Positions 1-8,420 of a stretch of 64,000 nt of DNA are shown piece after piece. A program made the translations under genes and the position numbers. This DNA is from Pseudomonas sp. efr-133-TYG-5 (GTDB taxonomy: Bacteria > Pseudomonadota > Gammaproteobacteria > Pseudomonadales > Pseudomonadaceae). The notes beneath the pieces are model-generated. The model searched no databases, had not been told where the DNA came from, and was given only the letters and a program-made list of their open reading frames with translations. The stretch is taken from the NCBI RefSeq assembly GCF_030209175.1, contig NZ_JARVSM010000004.1, positions 434,001-498,000 on the forward strand, read 5' to 3'. How positions within the stretch are numbered: the first letter of the stretch is position 1; each line of letters begins with the position of its first letter.

Positions 1-81
1 ACGCCAAAAGCTGTCGGCCATGGCTGAACCAACAGGCAGGGACAGCAAGGCCAGGGTGGCGACAGCAAGTTTGAGACGCAT
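1..81 (-). CDS. Partial small secreted protein, probably DUF2388 family
   Basis: Only the first 27 codons lie in the window; the rest is beyond position 1. The peptide starts MRLKLAVATLALL and has a classic Sec signal peptide: two positive residues, a hydrophobic core and a small-residue cleavage site (GSAMA), followed by DSFWR. An AGGAGT Shine-Dalgarno lies upstream of the ATG at 81. A signal peptide followed by SFWR resembles the small DUF2388 secreted proteins of Pseudomonas, recalled from memory. The role of that family is unknown to me. Export is well supported; the family call is tentative. Confidence 0.5.
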   Translation of the reverse strand, partial: MRLKLAVATLALLSLPVGSAMADSFWR

Positions 82-190
82 GATGAGAGGACTCCTGGGG
101 TTGACTACGGGTTTGGATCGTCATTTGCCCGATCCGGTTCCATGACCGCTGTGTTTCCTGCGCTAGGGCTGCGCGTCGTTATTTGGCACC

Positions 191-1189
191 ATGCGCCATC
201 GGTTTCTACGCATGGACGCTGCCTTGAATTTTTCTGCCCTGTTTTACGCGATGTTCTGGTGGTTCCTCATCGTCGGTTTCATCGGCCTGCCGGTGCTGTT
301 GATCATGCTCGGTGTACCGGCATGGCGCCGGCCGTTACTGCGCCATCCGCGCAAGGTCGCGGTCATGGGGCTGGTCTGTGGCAGCGTTGTCGGCCTGACC
401 TCCTATCAGCTATGGCTCAATCACCGCGAGCGCGAGTTGCTCAATCCCCGCCTCGATCACGCTGTAGTGGTCGGGGAGCTGGCCTTGCCGGCCGGTGCCC
501 GTGTGCATCTGAATGCACTCGAACCGCTGGACGCCAACGGTGAGCCGCAAACCCATGGCCTGGCCAGTCTGAGCAGTGTTGAATTCCCGGCGCCACATGT
601 CGTTGCGGGGATAACGGTATCGGCATTGAGACTGTATTTCCCGCCGGACACCGAGATGTTGCTGGCGGCGGATCAAGTGATCGATGGCTTTCCCTGTGCG
701 GGCGGCACCTGGGTCACCATGAGTGCCACCGAGCAGACCCGCCTGCAACCCGAGCGCTGGCGCTTTACTGCCTGCACACTGGTGGCCGGCTCGGTAATTG
801 CCGCAGAGACATGGCCGGCGCAAAGCCGCGTCTCGCGCGAAGGCGACGCGTACACCGTGCATAACTGGCTGGCCGAGGCGCCGGTTTCACTGCGCGGCAT
901 CGTCTTGTCGAATGTCATCGTGACGCTCGACGCGCAGCGCCGACTGTCGCATTGGGAGGGGCAGCTGGAAAACCCGGTCACCGTCGGCGAGTGGCAATAC
1001 CCACATGGAACGACGGTGGCGCAGAACCGCCCGGACACCTTGATGTTCAGCCCGAGCCCGTTGTCCCCGGCACGCAATCTGCGCACCGGCCAGAGGCTGG
1101 GGCGTGACCACTCGATTCTGCAGCGGCCGGCAGACGGCCGCGTGTTGTGGATCAAGCCCAATGGCGAGATCGATGCGCCCGACTCGTAG
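191..1189 (+). CDS. Membrane-anchored protein of unknown function
   Basis: A 332-residue protein that I do not recognise. Two hydrophobic helices lie near the N terminus (about residues 17-42 and 56-73), the second ending in SYQLWLNHRERELL. About 250 residues of mostly polar, beta-rich sequence without obvious catalytic motifs follow, so the bulk probably faces the periplasm. No strong Shine-Dalgarno decides between the ATG at 191 and an in-frame ATG at 212. It converges on the GspE-like gene with 5 bases between stop codons. The gene is probably real because it is long, has sensible topology and fits its gap, but no function can be assigned. Confidence 0.7.
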   Translation: MRHRFLRMDAALNFSALFYAMFWWFLIVGFIGLPVLLIMLGVPAWRRPLLRHPRKVAVMGLVCGSVVGLTSYQLWLNHRERELLNPRLDHAVVVGELALPAGARVHLNALEPLDANGEPQTHGLASLSSVEFPAPHVVAGITVSALRLYFPPDTEMLLAADQVIDGFPCAGGTWVTMSATEQTRLQPERWRFTACTLVAGSVIAAETWPAQSRVSREGDAYTVHNWLAEAPVSLRGIVLSNVIVTLDAQRRLSHWEGQLENPVTVGEWQYPHGTTVAQNRPDTLMFSPSPLSPARNLRTGQRLGRDHSILQRPADGRVLWIKPNGEIDAPDS

Positions 1190-1194
1190 CGTGG

Positions 1195-2979
1195 CTAGCG
1201 CTGCTCACTCTGGGGCGTCACCCGCAACACCTCTTCAATCGTCGTCAGCCCGGCCGCGACTTTCTGCGCGCCGGACAGGCGCAGGCTGCGCATGCCTTCC
1301 TTGAAGGCCTGGCGGCGGATCGCGGCGAGGTCGGTGTCCGGGCTGATCAGTGCCTTGAGGTTGTCGCTCAGTTGCATGATTTCATAGACCCCGGCACGGC
1401 CACGGTAACCGGTGTCGCGGCACTCCAGGCAGCCAATCGCACGCTGCGCGTTGCCGGGCAGCGGTGCCTGCCAGGGCCGGGTCAGGGTTTGCCAGTCGTC
1501 TTCGCCAAGGGTCAGCGGTGCCTTGCAGTGCGGGCACAGGGTACGCACCAGGCGTTGCGCCATGACCCCGAGCACGGTGGCCTTGATCAGGTAGTGCGGC
1601 ACGCCGAGTTCGAGCAGGCGGCTGATCGCGCTCGGCGCGTCGTTGGTGTGCAGGGTCGACAGCACCAGGTGCCCGGTCAATGCCGCCTGGATCGCCATTT
1701 CTGCCGTTTCCAGGTCGCGGATCTCGCCGATCATGATGATGTCCGGGTCCTGCCGCATCAGCGCCCGCACCCCGGCGGCAAAGCTCAGGTCGATGTTGTG
1801 CTGGACCTGCATCTGGTTGAACGCCGGCTCGACCATTTCGATCGGGTCTTCGATGGTGCAGAGGTTGACCTCCGGCGTGGCAAGCTTTTTCAACGTGGTG
1901 TAGAGCGTGGTGGTCTTGCCCGAGCCGGTCGGCCCGGTGACCAGGATGATGCCGTTGGGCTGGCGGGTCATGTCCTGCCAGCGACGCAGGTCGTCGGCGG
2001 AAAAACCCAGTTGATCGAAATCCTTGAGCAGCACTTCCGGATCGAAGATGCGCATGACCATTTTTTCGCCGAACGCGGTGGGCAGGGTCGACAGGCGCAG
2101 CTCGACTTCGCCGCCCTCCGGCGTCTTGGTCTTGACCCGGCCGTCCTGGGGTTTGCGCTTCTCGGCGACGTTCATCCGCCCGAGGCTTTTCAGGCGGCTG
2201 ACGATGGCCATGGTCACCTGCGGCGGGAATTGATAGACGTTGTGCAGCACGCCGTCGATGCGAAAGCGCACCGTGCCTTGCTCGCGGCGCGGTTCGATGT
2301 GGATATCGCTGGCGCGCTGCTGGAAGGCGTACTGGAACAGCCAGTCGACGATGTTGACGATGTGCGCGTCGTTGGCGTCGGGCTCCTGGTCGCTGGCGCC
2401 GAGGTTGAGCAACTGTTCGAAGTTGCCGAGGTTGCTGCCCTGGGCGTCGGCCGTGCTGGCGCCGCTGACCGATTTGGCCAGGCGAAAGAATTCGACGCTG
2501 AAACGCTGGATGTCCGCTGGGTTGGCCACCACCCGTTTGATCGGCAGCTTCAGGACGTGGGTCAGGTCCGCTTCCCAGCCGCTGACGTAGGGCTGGGCGC
2601 TGGCCACGGTCACCGCATCGCGGTCGACGGAGACCGCGAGGATCCGGTGGCGCTGGGCGAAGGCGTAGGACATCAGCGGGGTGATGGCGGCGACGTTGAT
2701 TTTCAGCGGGTCGATGCGCAGGTACGGCTGCCCGGCCTGCTGCGCCAGCCAGAGGGTCAGGCTTTCCAGGTCGAGGTGCTTGCCGGGACGGCTGAGATCG
2801 TCCAGCTGCTGACTGGCGATGAATTCCAGAGGATGCATCTGGCCATGCGTGGCATGCCGGCGGCGGGCATTGAGGGCCTGCTCGGCGGCGTCCTGGCTGA
2901 TGAAGCCCTGGGCGACCAGTTCACGCAAGACATCATTGAGATCCAGCCAGCGGTCCTGAGTGGCGAATTGAACGGACAT
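1195..2979 (-). CDS. Orphan GspE/PilB-family secretion ATPase
   Basis: A 594-residue hexameric traffic ATPase of the type II secretion/type IV pilus family, which powers pseudopilus or pilus assembly from the cytoplasm. It has an N-terminal GspE_N/MshEN-like region, then Walker A GPTGSGKT (about 349-356), the Asp box and Walker B region (DPDIIMIGEIRD, about 411-422), the His box (TLHTND), and a zinc-binding tetracysteine arm (CPHC about 482-485, CLEC about 517-520). The ATG at 2979 is chosen because AAAGGAG sits 7 bases upstream; the frame is open further upstream but without a ribosome site. No other gsp or pil gene is nearby, so it is an orphan. It matches the PA5210-type 'secretion pathway ATPase' position. 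Its partner system cannot be read from the window. Confidence 0.9.
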   Translation of the reverse strand: MSVQFATQDRWLDLNDVLRELVAQGFISQDAAEQALNARRRHATHGQMHPLEFIASQQLDDLSRPGKHLDLESLTLWLAQQAGQPYLRIDPLKINVAAITPLMSYAFAQRHRILAVSVDRDAVTVASAQPYVSGWEADLTHVLKLPIKRVVANPADIQRFSVEFFRLAKSVSGASTADAQGSNLGNFEQLLNLGASDQEPDANDAHIVNIVDWLFQYAFQQRASDIHIEPRREQGTVRFRIDGVLHNVYQFPPQVTMAIVSRLKSLGRMNVAEKRKPQDGRVKTKTPEGGEVELRLSTLPTAFGEKMVMRIFDPEVLLKDFDQLGFSADDLRRWQDMTRQPNGIILVTGPTGSGKTTTLYTTLKKLATPEVNLCTIEDPIEMVEPAFNQMQVQHNIDLSFAAGVRALMRQDPDIIMIGEIRDLETAEMAIQAALTGHLVLSTLHTNDAPSAISRLLELGVPHYLIKATVLGVMAQRLVRTLCPHCKAPLTLGEDDWQTLTRPWQAPLPGNAQRAIGCLECRDTGYRGRAGVYEIMQLSDNLKALISPDTDLAAIRRQAFKEGMRSLRLSGAQKVAAGLTTIEEVLRVTPQSEQR

Positions 2980-3070
2980 GCGGGCTCCTTTTGAACGACA
3001 TTGCGCAAAGGATAGACGTGGCCCCGCTGATCGTTGGGCCACTACCCGGCAGAAGCCGTTTCCGCATTTG

Positions 3071-3409
3071 TCAGCCGGCCGCCTGCGCCGGCGCATCCCA
3101 CGCCGCCTCGGCGTTTTGCAGATCCACCGAGCAGACACTGATCAGGTTACGAAGTTTTTCCGCGATCACCTGGGCACGATGCCAGCTCAGGCCGTCGATG
3201 GTGATATCGATCGACAGCAGGTCGTCCAGACGCTCGGCGTTGACCTGGACTGGCGTCAGAAATTGCAGCGCGAACAGGTTCAGCACCCGTACCAGCAGAT
3301 CCGGCTCGGCTTCGGCGAGCAGCTGATAACGCGCGCAGCAGTGGACGTTGTTGACGTTCCACACATCGGCGCGGGTTGCGGGGGTATTCACGGCTTCGAG
3401 GTGAGGCAT
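3071..3409 (-). CDS. Small single ACT-domain-like protein
   Basis: A 112-residue cytoplasmic protein with GGAG 7 bases before its ATG. Residues about 38-95 (LLVRVLNLFALQ...LLSIDITIDG...LRNLISVCSVDL) have the beta-alpha-beta-beta-alpha-beta layout and spacing of the single ACT domain in small acetolactate synthase subunits such as IlvM. ACT domains bind amino acids and regulate a partner enzyme. No acetolactate synthase large subunit lies nearby. It is transcribed away from an Lrp/AsnC regulator across 126 bases, so that regulator probably controls it. ACT assignment is by eye and moderate; the partner is unknown. Confidence 0.6.
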   Translation of the reverse strand: MPHLEAVNTPATRADVWNVNNVHCCARYQLLAEAEPDLLVRVLNLFALQFLTPVQVNAERLDDLLSIDITIDGLSWHRAQVIAEKLRNLISVCSVDLQNAEAAWDAPAQAAG

Positions 3410-3488
3410 GTCCGGTCTCCAGAATCAGTGGAGGAATTTTTACATTCGAAGTCGGGCATTTCTTGTCTAAGATGAGCGAATCAGCAGG

Positions 3489-3505
3489 TTGTTCGGTTTG
3501 AACAA
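3489..3505. promoter_or_regulatory. Perfect palindrome between the ACT gene and the Lrp gene
   Basis: TTGTTC and GAACAA form a perfect inverted repeat with a 5-base spacer, about 30 bases upstream of the Lrp-family start codon and inside the divergent promoter region. Lrp/AsnC proteins bind short AT-leaning palindromes and commonly autoregulate, so this is a candidate operator for both genes. No binding evidence exists here. Confidence 0.4.
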
Positions 3506-3535
3506 TTCGGCAAATGATTATTTTGAGGATTATTT

Positions 3536-4000
3536 ATGCAAAGCGAGCTGGACAGCTACGACCGACGCATTCTCGCCTTGTTGCAAGAGGACGCTTCACT
3601 GTCCAGCGCCCAGATCGCCGAGCAGGTGGGCCTGTCGCAGTCGCCGTGCTGGCGGCGCATCCAGCGGATGAAGGAGGAGGGCATCATTCGCGGCCAGGTG
3701 ACGTTGCTCGATCGCAAGAAAATCGGCCTGAACACGCAGATCTTCGCCGAAATCAAACTCAACGCCCACGGCCGTTCGAACTTCACCGAGTTCACCGAGG
3801 CGATTCGCGGCTTTCCGGAAGTGCTGGAGTGTTATGTGCTGATGGGCGCGGTGGATTTCCTGTTGCGCATTGTCGCGGCAGACATCGAGGCGTATGAGCG
3901 CTTCTTCTTCGAGAAGCTGTCGCTGGTGCCGGGGATTCAGGAAGTGAACTCGATCGTGGCGTTGTCGGAGATCAAGTCCACGACGAGTTTGCCGGTCTGA
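3536..4000 (+). CDS. Lrp/AsnC-family transcriptional regulator
   Basis: A 154-residue protein of usual Lrp length. The N-terminal winged helix-turn-helix spans about residues 8-60 (LSSAQIAEQVGLSQSPCWRRIQRM is the HTH core). The C-terminal RAM/ACT-like effector domain covers about 65-145 (EVLECYVLMGAVDFLLRI). These regulators form octamers or dimers and respond to amino acids. It is divergent from the small ACT-domain gene, and the palindrome at 3489-3505 lies between them, suggesting autoregulation and control of that neighbour. Its amino-acid ligand cannot be read from sequence. Family assignment is secure. Confidence 0.93.
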   Translation: MQSELDSYDRRILALLQEDASLSSAQIAEQVGLSQSPCWRRIQRMKEEGIIRGQVTLLDRKKIGLNTQIFAEIKLNAHGRSNFTEFTEAIRGFPEVLECYVLMGAVDFLLRIVAADIEAYERFFFEKLSLVPGIQEVNSIVALSEIKSTTSLPV

Positions 4001-4020
4001 GGTAAGGCAGCTGGTCTCAT

Positions 4021-4085
4021 TCGCGAGCAGGCTCGCTCCCACAGGGGATTGCATTCCAATGTGGGAGCGAGCCTGCTCGCGAAAG
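4021..4085. repeat. REP inverted pair
   Basis: Two copies of the Pseudomonas REP element (core GGGAGCGAGCCTGCTCGCGA) face each other across a short spacer and can fold into one long hairpin. It lies between the convergent Lrp and CYTH-CHAD genes, a typical REP site, and may also end transcription from both sides. Confidence 0.9.
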
Positions 4086-4090
4086 CGGTT

Positions 4091-5461
4091 TTACAGGCGC
4101 AGCAGGGTTTTCCAGGCACGGTTCTGATACACCGCAATCGCCTGATGCTTGCGGGCATCGAGCAGTTCGTCAGTGATCGTCGGCTCGTTGGCCAATTGCG
4201 CCAGTTTGTTCAGCTCGCCGTACAGGCGATCCACTTCCGCGATATCCAGCACGTTGCGCGCATGGTGCATCCACACCTGGATGCGCTCGATGCGCGGCAA
4301 TTGCTCGGCCAGGTCTTCCGGTTGCTGCTGGTAGCGTTGCAATTGCAGCGAGGTGGCTTCTTCGCCGAGCAGGCGCGGCAGCCAGCTGTGCAGTTGCGCA
4401 GCGCCCTGACGGTTGCCGCGGGTATTGCGCTCGGCAGTCCAGGTGCGAGCCAGCAGCCAGCGTGAAGCGTGCAGCGAGAACAGGCCCCAGCGCGGGTCTT
4501 CGAGTTCTTCGAGGAACTGCTCCGGGGCAGCCTTGCGCACGTCTTCGTCTTCGATGCCGGCCTGTACCAGCGGACGCCAGTCTTCGAGCAAGGCATCCAG
4601 TGCCACGCGCAGGTCGTGGGTCGACGGACGCGGCGCGGCCTGGCCGAGGCTGCTGAGCAGGGCGCGCAGTTCCGCGAGGTTCTCGACCCAATCCTGCAGC
4701 AGGCGCCAGTGGCCGTTGAAGCGATATTGTTCGGCCAGGCGCTGGCTGCTGCCGAGCAGGTGCCAGGCGAGGGCGGCGAAGGCATCGTCCAGCGGGGTCT
4801 CGGCGCTGATGGCCGGCGCTGGCAGGCTCAGCGAGTAGCTGTTGGCGTCGTACAGACGATAGCCGCGCTCGGCCTTGCTGATGTCGCACGGCATCAGGGC
4901 CAGGGTTTCGGCCAGTTCGGCGGCCAGTTCCAGCAGCGCGGCCGGCTCGCCTTCGCGCAGCTCCAGTTCCAGCTCGCAGATTTCTTCTTTGTGTTTGCCG
5001 ACCACCACGTGACCGAGGTCCAGCGCGGCTTCGATGACCACTTTGGCCTTGCCGCGGCCCCAGGCGATTTCCGCACGCTCGCGGACGAAATCGGTGGTGA
5101 AGATCGGTTTCAGGGTTTTCTTGTCCAGCTCGGCCAGCGACTCGGGCCAGCATTCGCCGTCGAGTTTCTTCACGTCGAGCTTGGCTTTGGGCAACTTCCA
5201 GTCGTACTCGTTACGCTCGGACAGGCCGGCAACGCTCTGGCCGCGGGTCTTGAGGGTCTGAATCACTTCGTCGCCGTCCTTGCGCAGGCGCAGGGCAACC
5301 TTGGCCTGCGCCAGGTCACGCTCGGGCGTGTCGAAGTACTGGTTCATCAACTCACGGCGTTCCCAGCCATTTTTGTTGCGTTTTTTCAGGAGCGGGTGCT
5401 CGCGCAGGGCGGCGAGGGTTTCGCGGCTGACGCGGAGTTTGATTTCGGTTTCTTTCTGCAT
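4091..5461 (-). CDS. CYTH-CHAD domain protein, probable inorganic triphosphatase
   Basis: A 456-residue two-domain cytoplasmic protein. The N-terminal CYTH domain (about 1-200) starts with its signature ExExK at residues 4-8 (ETEIK), which coordinates the metal and triphosphate in YgiF-type triphosphatases. The C-terminal CHAD domain (about 220-456) is helical, with conserved His/Arg-rich repeats (DLRVALDALL, HHARNVLD) of the kind that binds polyphosphate. The likely reaction is hydrolysis of inorganic triphosphate, by homology to E. coli YgiF. It is divergent from argE. Domain calls are strong; the in vivo substrate is inferred. Confidence 0.88.
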   Translation of the reverse strand: MQKETEIKLRVSRETLAALREHPLLKKRNKNGWERRELMNQYFDTPERDLAQAKVALRLRKDGDEVIQTLKTRGQSVAGLSERNEYDWKLPKAKLDVKKLDGECWPESLAELDKKTLKPIFTTDFVRERAEIAWGRGKAKVVIEAALDLGHVVVGKHKEEICELELELREGEPAALLELAAELAETLALMPCDISKAERGYRLYDANSYSLSLPAPAISAETPLDDAFAALAWHLLGSSQRLAEQYRFNGHWRLLQDWVENLAELRALLSSLGQAAPRPSTHDLRVALDALLEDWRPLVQAGIEDEDVRKAAPEQFLEELEDPRWGLFSLHASRWLLARTWTAERNTRGNRQGAAQLHSWLPRLLGEEATSLQLQRYQQQPEDLAEQLPRIERIQVWMHHARNVLDIAEVDRLYGELNKLAQLANEPTITDELLDARKHQAIAVYQNRAWKTLLRL

Positions 5462-5618
5462 GGCCGGAAAATCCAGGATCGGGAGCGCAGCCGGGGGGAA
5501 TGTGTGGCTGCCAAGGCCGTGCAGTGTACAGGAGTCATCCTTGCTACGCCCTGCGGCGGTTTATTCCTGGCGCCGGATGGTTCTATGATGGACTTCAATC
5601 CGGGAGTTGGAGTCAGTG

Positions 5619-6773
5619 ATGCCATTGCCGTCCATGCAAGACCAGTTCGCTGCACTGATCGCCGCACCGTCGGTCAGCTGCACGCAGCCCAGCCTGGATC
5701 AGTCCAACCGGGCGGTGATCGATCTGCTCGCCGGATGGCTGGGGGATCTGGGCTTTCGTTGCGATATCCAGCAGGTCAGCCCCGGCAAGTTCAACCTGCT
5801 CGCCAGCTACGGCAGCGGCCCCGGCGGCCTGGTGCTGGCCGGGCACAGCGACACCGTGCCGTACGACGATGCGCTGTGGCAGACCGATCCACTGCAGCTG
5901 ACCGAGGTCGACGGCCGTTGGGTCGGCCTGGGCAGTTGCGACATGAAGGGCTTTTTCGCCCTGATCATCGAGGCCGTGCAACCGCTGCTCGAGCAGCCGT
6001 TCAAGCAACCGCTGCTGATCCTCGCCACCTGTGATGAAGAAAGCTCGATGTCCGGCGCCCGCGCACTGGCCGAAGCCGGGCAGCCGCTGGGCCGTGCCGC
6101 GGTGATCGGCGAGCCGACCGGGCTCAAGCCGATCCGCATGCACAAGGGCATCATGATGGAACGCATCGATATCCTCGGGCAGAGCGGGCACTCGTCGGAT
6201 CCGCGTCTGGGCCACAGCGCCCTCGAGGCGATGCACGATGCCATCGGCGAACTGCGTGGTCTGCGCCTGCTGTGGCAGCGTGAGTTCAACAACCCGCAGT
6301 TCAGCGTGCCGCAGCCGACGATGAACTTCGGCTGCATCCATGGCGGCGACAACCCCAACCGCATCTGCGGCCAGTGTTCGCTGGAATTCGACCTGCGACC
6401 GCTGCCCGGCATGGACCCCAAAATCCTGCGCGCCGAGATTCTGCGCAAGCTCAATCCGGTCGCCGAGCGCCATCAGGTGAAGATCGACTACCAGCCGTTG
6501 TTCCCGGAAGTGCCGCCGTTCGAACAGGCCGCAGACGCCGAACTGGTGCGAATCGCGGAAAAACTCACCGGCCACACGGCCGAAGCGGTGGCGTTCGGCA
6601 CCGAAGCGCCTTATCTTCAGCGCCTTGGTTGCGAAACCATCGTGCTCGGCCCCGGCGACATTGCCTGCGCCCACCAGCCCGGTGAATACCTTGAAATGTC
6701 ACGTTTGCAGCCTACCGTGCATCTATTGCGGCAGTTGATTGAACATTACTGCCTGACCGCTGACGAACGATGA
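5619..6773 (+). CDS. argE: N-acetylornithine deacetylase
   Basis: A 384-residue M20 metallopeptidase that converts N2-acetylornithine to ornithine and acetate in arginine synthesis. Metal ligands and catalytic residues are visible: H76 in GHSDTV, D108 in GSCDMKG, and the E140-E141 pair in TCDEESS; a late His lies in CAHQPGEY. The ATG at 5619 is preferred over an in-frame TTG at 5607 because GGAG sits 7 bases before it and the protein then has normal length. It lies just upstream of argA, as in other Pseudomonas. Since Pseudomonas also recycles the acetyl group through ArgJ, ArgE may be secondary; that is family knowledge, not seen here. Confidence 0.93.
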   Translation: MPLPSMQDQFAALIAAPSVSCTQPSLDQSNRAVIDLLAGWLGDLGFRCDIQQVSPGKFNLLASYGSGPGGLVLAGHSDTVPYDDALWQTDPLQLTEVDGRWVGLGSCDMKGFFALIIEAVQPLLEQPFKQPLLILATCDEESSMSGARALAEAGQPLGRAAVIGEPTGLKPIRMHKGIMMERIDILGQSGHSSDPRLGHSALEAMHDAIGELRGLRLLWQREFNNPQFSVPQPTMNFGCIHGGDNPNRICGQCSLEFDLRPLPGMDPKILRAEILRKLNPVAERHQVKIDYQPLFPEVPPFEQAADAELVRIAEKLTGHTAEAVAFGTEAPYLQRLGCETIVLGPGDIACAHQPGEYLEMSRLQPTVHLLRQLIEHYCLTADER

Positions 6774-6781
6774 TCAACCCC

Positions 6782-6871
6782 TGTGGGAGCGAGCCTGCTC
6801 GCGAAAGCGCCATTTCAGACACTTCGATGTCGACGGATACACCCGCTTTCGCGAGCAGGCTCGCTCCCACA
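6782..6871. repeat. REP inverted pair
   Basis: Two facing REP elements (TGTGGGAGCGAGCC...; reverse copy ending GCTCGCTCCCACA) with a 40-base spacer containing GATGTCGAC, a motif also found in the spacers of other pairs in the window. It lies between argE and argA. Confidence 0.9.
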
Positions 6872-7041
6872 AGGGATCAATGTTTTGTCTGACCAAACGC
6901 TGTAAATTGCCAGCACCCCAACCCGTATTCATGAGGAGAGCGCGCGTGTCGCCAAGCCTGTTCCGACGATAACCACCAGCCCGCTGTGCGTTTCCCGTTT
7001 CGCCCCTTTTTCCGGCTGCTATTTATTATAGGCCCAGGTTC

Positions 7042-8340
7042 ATGCCCGAATACGTCAATTGGCTTCGCCACGCATCTCCCTACATCAATGCCCATCGCGA
7101 TTGCACCTTCGTCGTCATGCTCCCCGGCGACGGCGTCGAGCATCCGAATTTCGGCAACATCGTCCACGACATCGTGTTGCTGCACAGCCTCGGCGTACGC
7201 CTGGTGCTGGTGCACGGCTCGCGCCCGCAGATTGAAGCGCGCCTGGCCGCTCGCGGTCTGACCCCGCATTACCACCACGGCATGCGCATCACCGATGCCG
7301 CAACGCTGGAGTGTGTGATCGACGCGGTCGGCCAGTTGCGCATCGCCATCGAAGCGCGCCTGTCCATGGACATGGCCTCGTCGCCGATGCAGGGCTCGCG
7401 CCTGCGCGTGGCCAGCGGCAACCTGGTCACCGCGCGGCCGATCGGCGTGCTCGAAGGCGTCGACTATCACCACACCGGCGAAGTGCGCCGGGTCGATCGC
7501 AAGGGCATCAACCGCCTGCTCGACGAGCGCTCGATCGTGCTGCTGTCGCCACTGGGTTACTCGCCGACCGGGGAAATCTTCAACCTCGCCTGCGAAGACG
7601 TCGCCACCCGCGCGGCGATCGACCTGGGCGCCGACAAGCTGCTGCTGTTCGGTGCCGACCTCGGCCTGATCGACGAGAACGGCAAACTGGTGCGCGAATT
7701 GCGCCCGCAGCAGGTGCCGGCGCATTTGCAACGCCTGGGCAACAACTATCAGGCGGAGCTGCTGGATGCCGCTGCCGAGGCCTGCCGTGGCGGCGTGGCG
7801 CGCAGCCACATCGTCAGCTATGCCGAGGATGGCGCGCTGCTGACCGAACTGTTCACCCGTGACGGTGGCGGTACGCTGGTGGCCCAGGAGCAATTCGAGC
7901 TGGTGCGCGAGGCGGCGATCGAAGACGTCGGCGGTCTGCTCGACCTGATCAGCCCGCTGGAGGAGCAGGGGATTCTGGTGCGTCGTTCGCGCGAAGTGCT
8001 GGAGCGCGAAATCGAGCAGTTCAGCGTGGTCGAGCGCGAAGGCATGATCATCGCCTGTGCGGCGCTGTATCAGATTGCCGATTCGGACGCCGGTGAGCTG
8101 GCGTGCCTGGCGGTCAATCCGGAGTATCGCCATGGTGGCCGCGGCGATGAATTGCTCGAGCGCATTGAAACCCGCGCCCGCGCGCAAGGCCTGAAGACCC
8201 TGTTCGTCCTCACCACCCGTACCGCGCACTGGTTTCGTGAGCGTGGGTTCGAGCCGAGCAGCGTCGAACGTCTGCCGGCGGCGCGGGCGTCGCTGTACAA
8301 CTATCAGCGCAATTCGAAGATCTTCGAAAAGTCTCTGTGA
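7042..8340 (+). CDS. argA: N-acetylglutamate synthase
   Basis: A 432-residue enzyme making N-acetylglutamate from glutamate and acetyl-CoA, the committed step of arginine synthesis. The N-terminal amino-acid-kinase-like domain (about 1-290; LVLVHGSRPQIEARL, GADLGLIDENGKL) carries the arginine-feedback site in this family. The C-terminal GNAT acetyltransferase domain (about 295-432) includes the acetyl-CoA loop region EYRHGGRGDELLERI and the motif TTRTAHWFRERGF. Length matches classical ArgA. An AT-rich stretch (TATTTATTATA) 10-25 bases upstream may be part of the promoter. Assignment is secure. Confidence 0.96.
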   Translation: MPEYVNWLRHASPYINAHRDCTFVVMLPGDGVEHPNFGNIVHDIVLLHSLGVRLVLVHGSRPQIEARLAARGLTPHYHHGMRITDAATLECVIDAVGQLRIAIEARLSMDMASSPMQGSRLRVASGNLVTARPIGVLEGVDYHHTGEVRRVDRKGINRLLDERSIVLLSPLGYSPTGEIFNLACEDVATRAAIDLGADKLLLFGADLGLIDENGKLVRELRPQQVPAHLQRLGNNYQAELLDAAAEACRGGVARSHIVSYAEDGALLTELFTRDGGGTLVAQEQFELVREAAIEDVGGLLDLISPLEEQGILVRRSREVLEREIEQFSVVEREGMIIACAALYQIADSDAGELACLAVNPEYRHGGRGDELLERIETRARAQGLKTLFVLTTRTAHWFRERGFEPSSVERLPAARASLYNYQRNSKIFEKSL

Positions 8341-8350
8341 GGTGACGCCC

Positions 8351-8417
8351 TCATCGCGAGCAGGCTCGCTCCACAAGGTTCATTGAGCCTGTGTGGGAGC
8401 GAGCCTGCTCGCGATAG
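8351..8417. repeat. REP inverted pair
   Basis: Two facing REP copies with a short spacer between the convergent argA and taurine-type binding protein genes. The left copy has lost one base of the CTCCCACA end (reads CTCCACA). Confidence 0.88.
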
Positions 8418-8420
8418 CGT

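Noticed and set aside
1147..2994. A 615-codon open frame on the plus strand opposite the GspE-like gene
   Set aside because: It lies wholly antisense to a gene with clear motifs, has biased composition and no recognisable domain; such frames are common in high-GC DNA.
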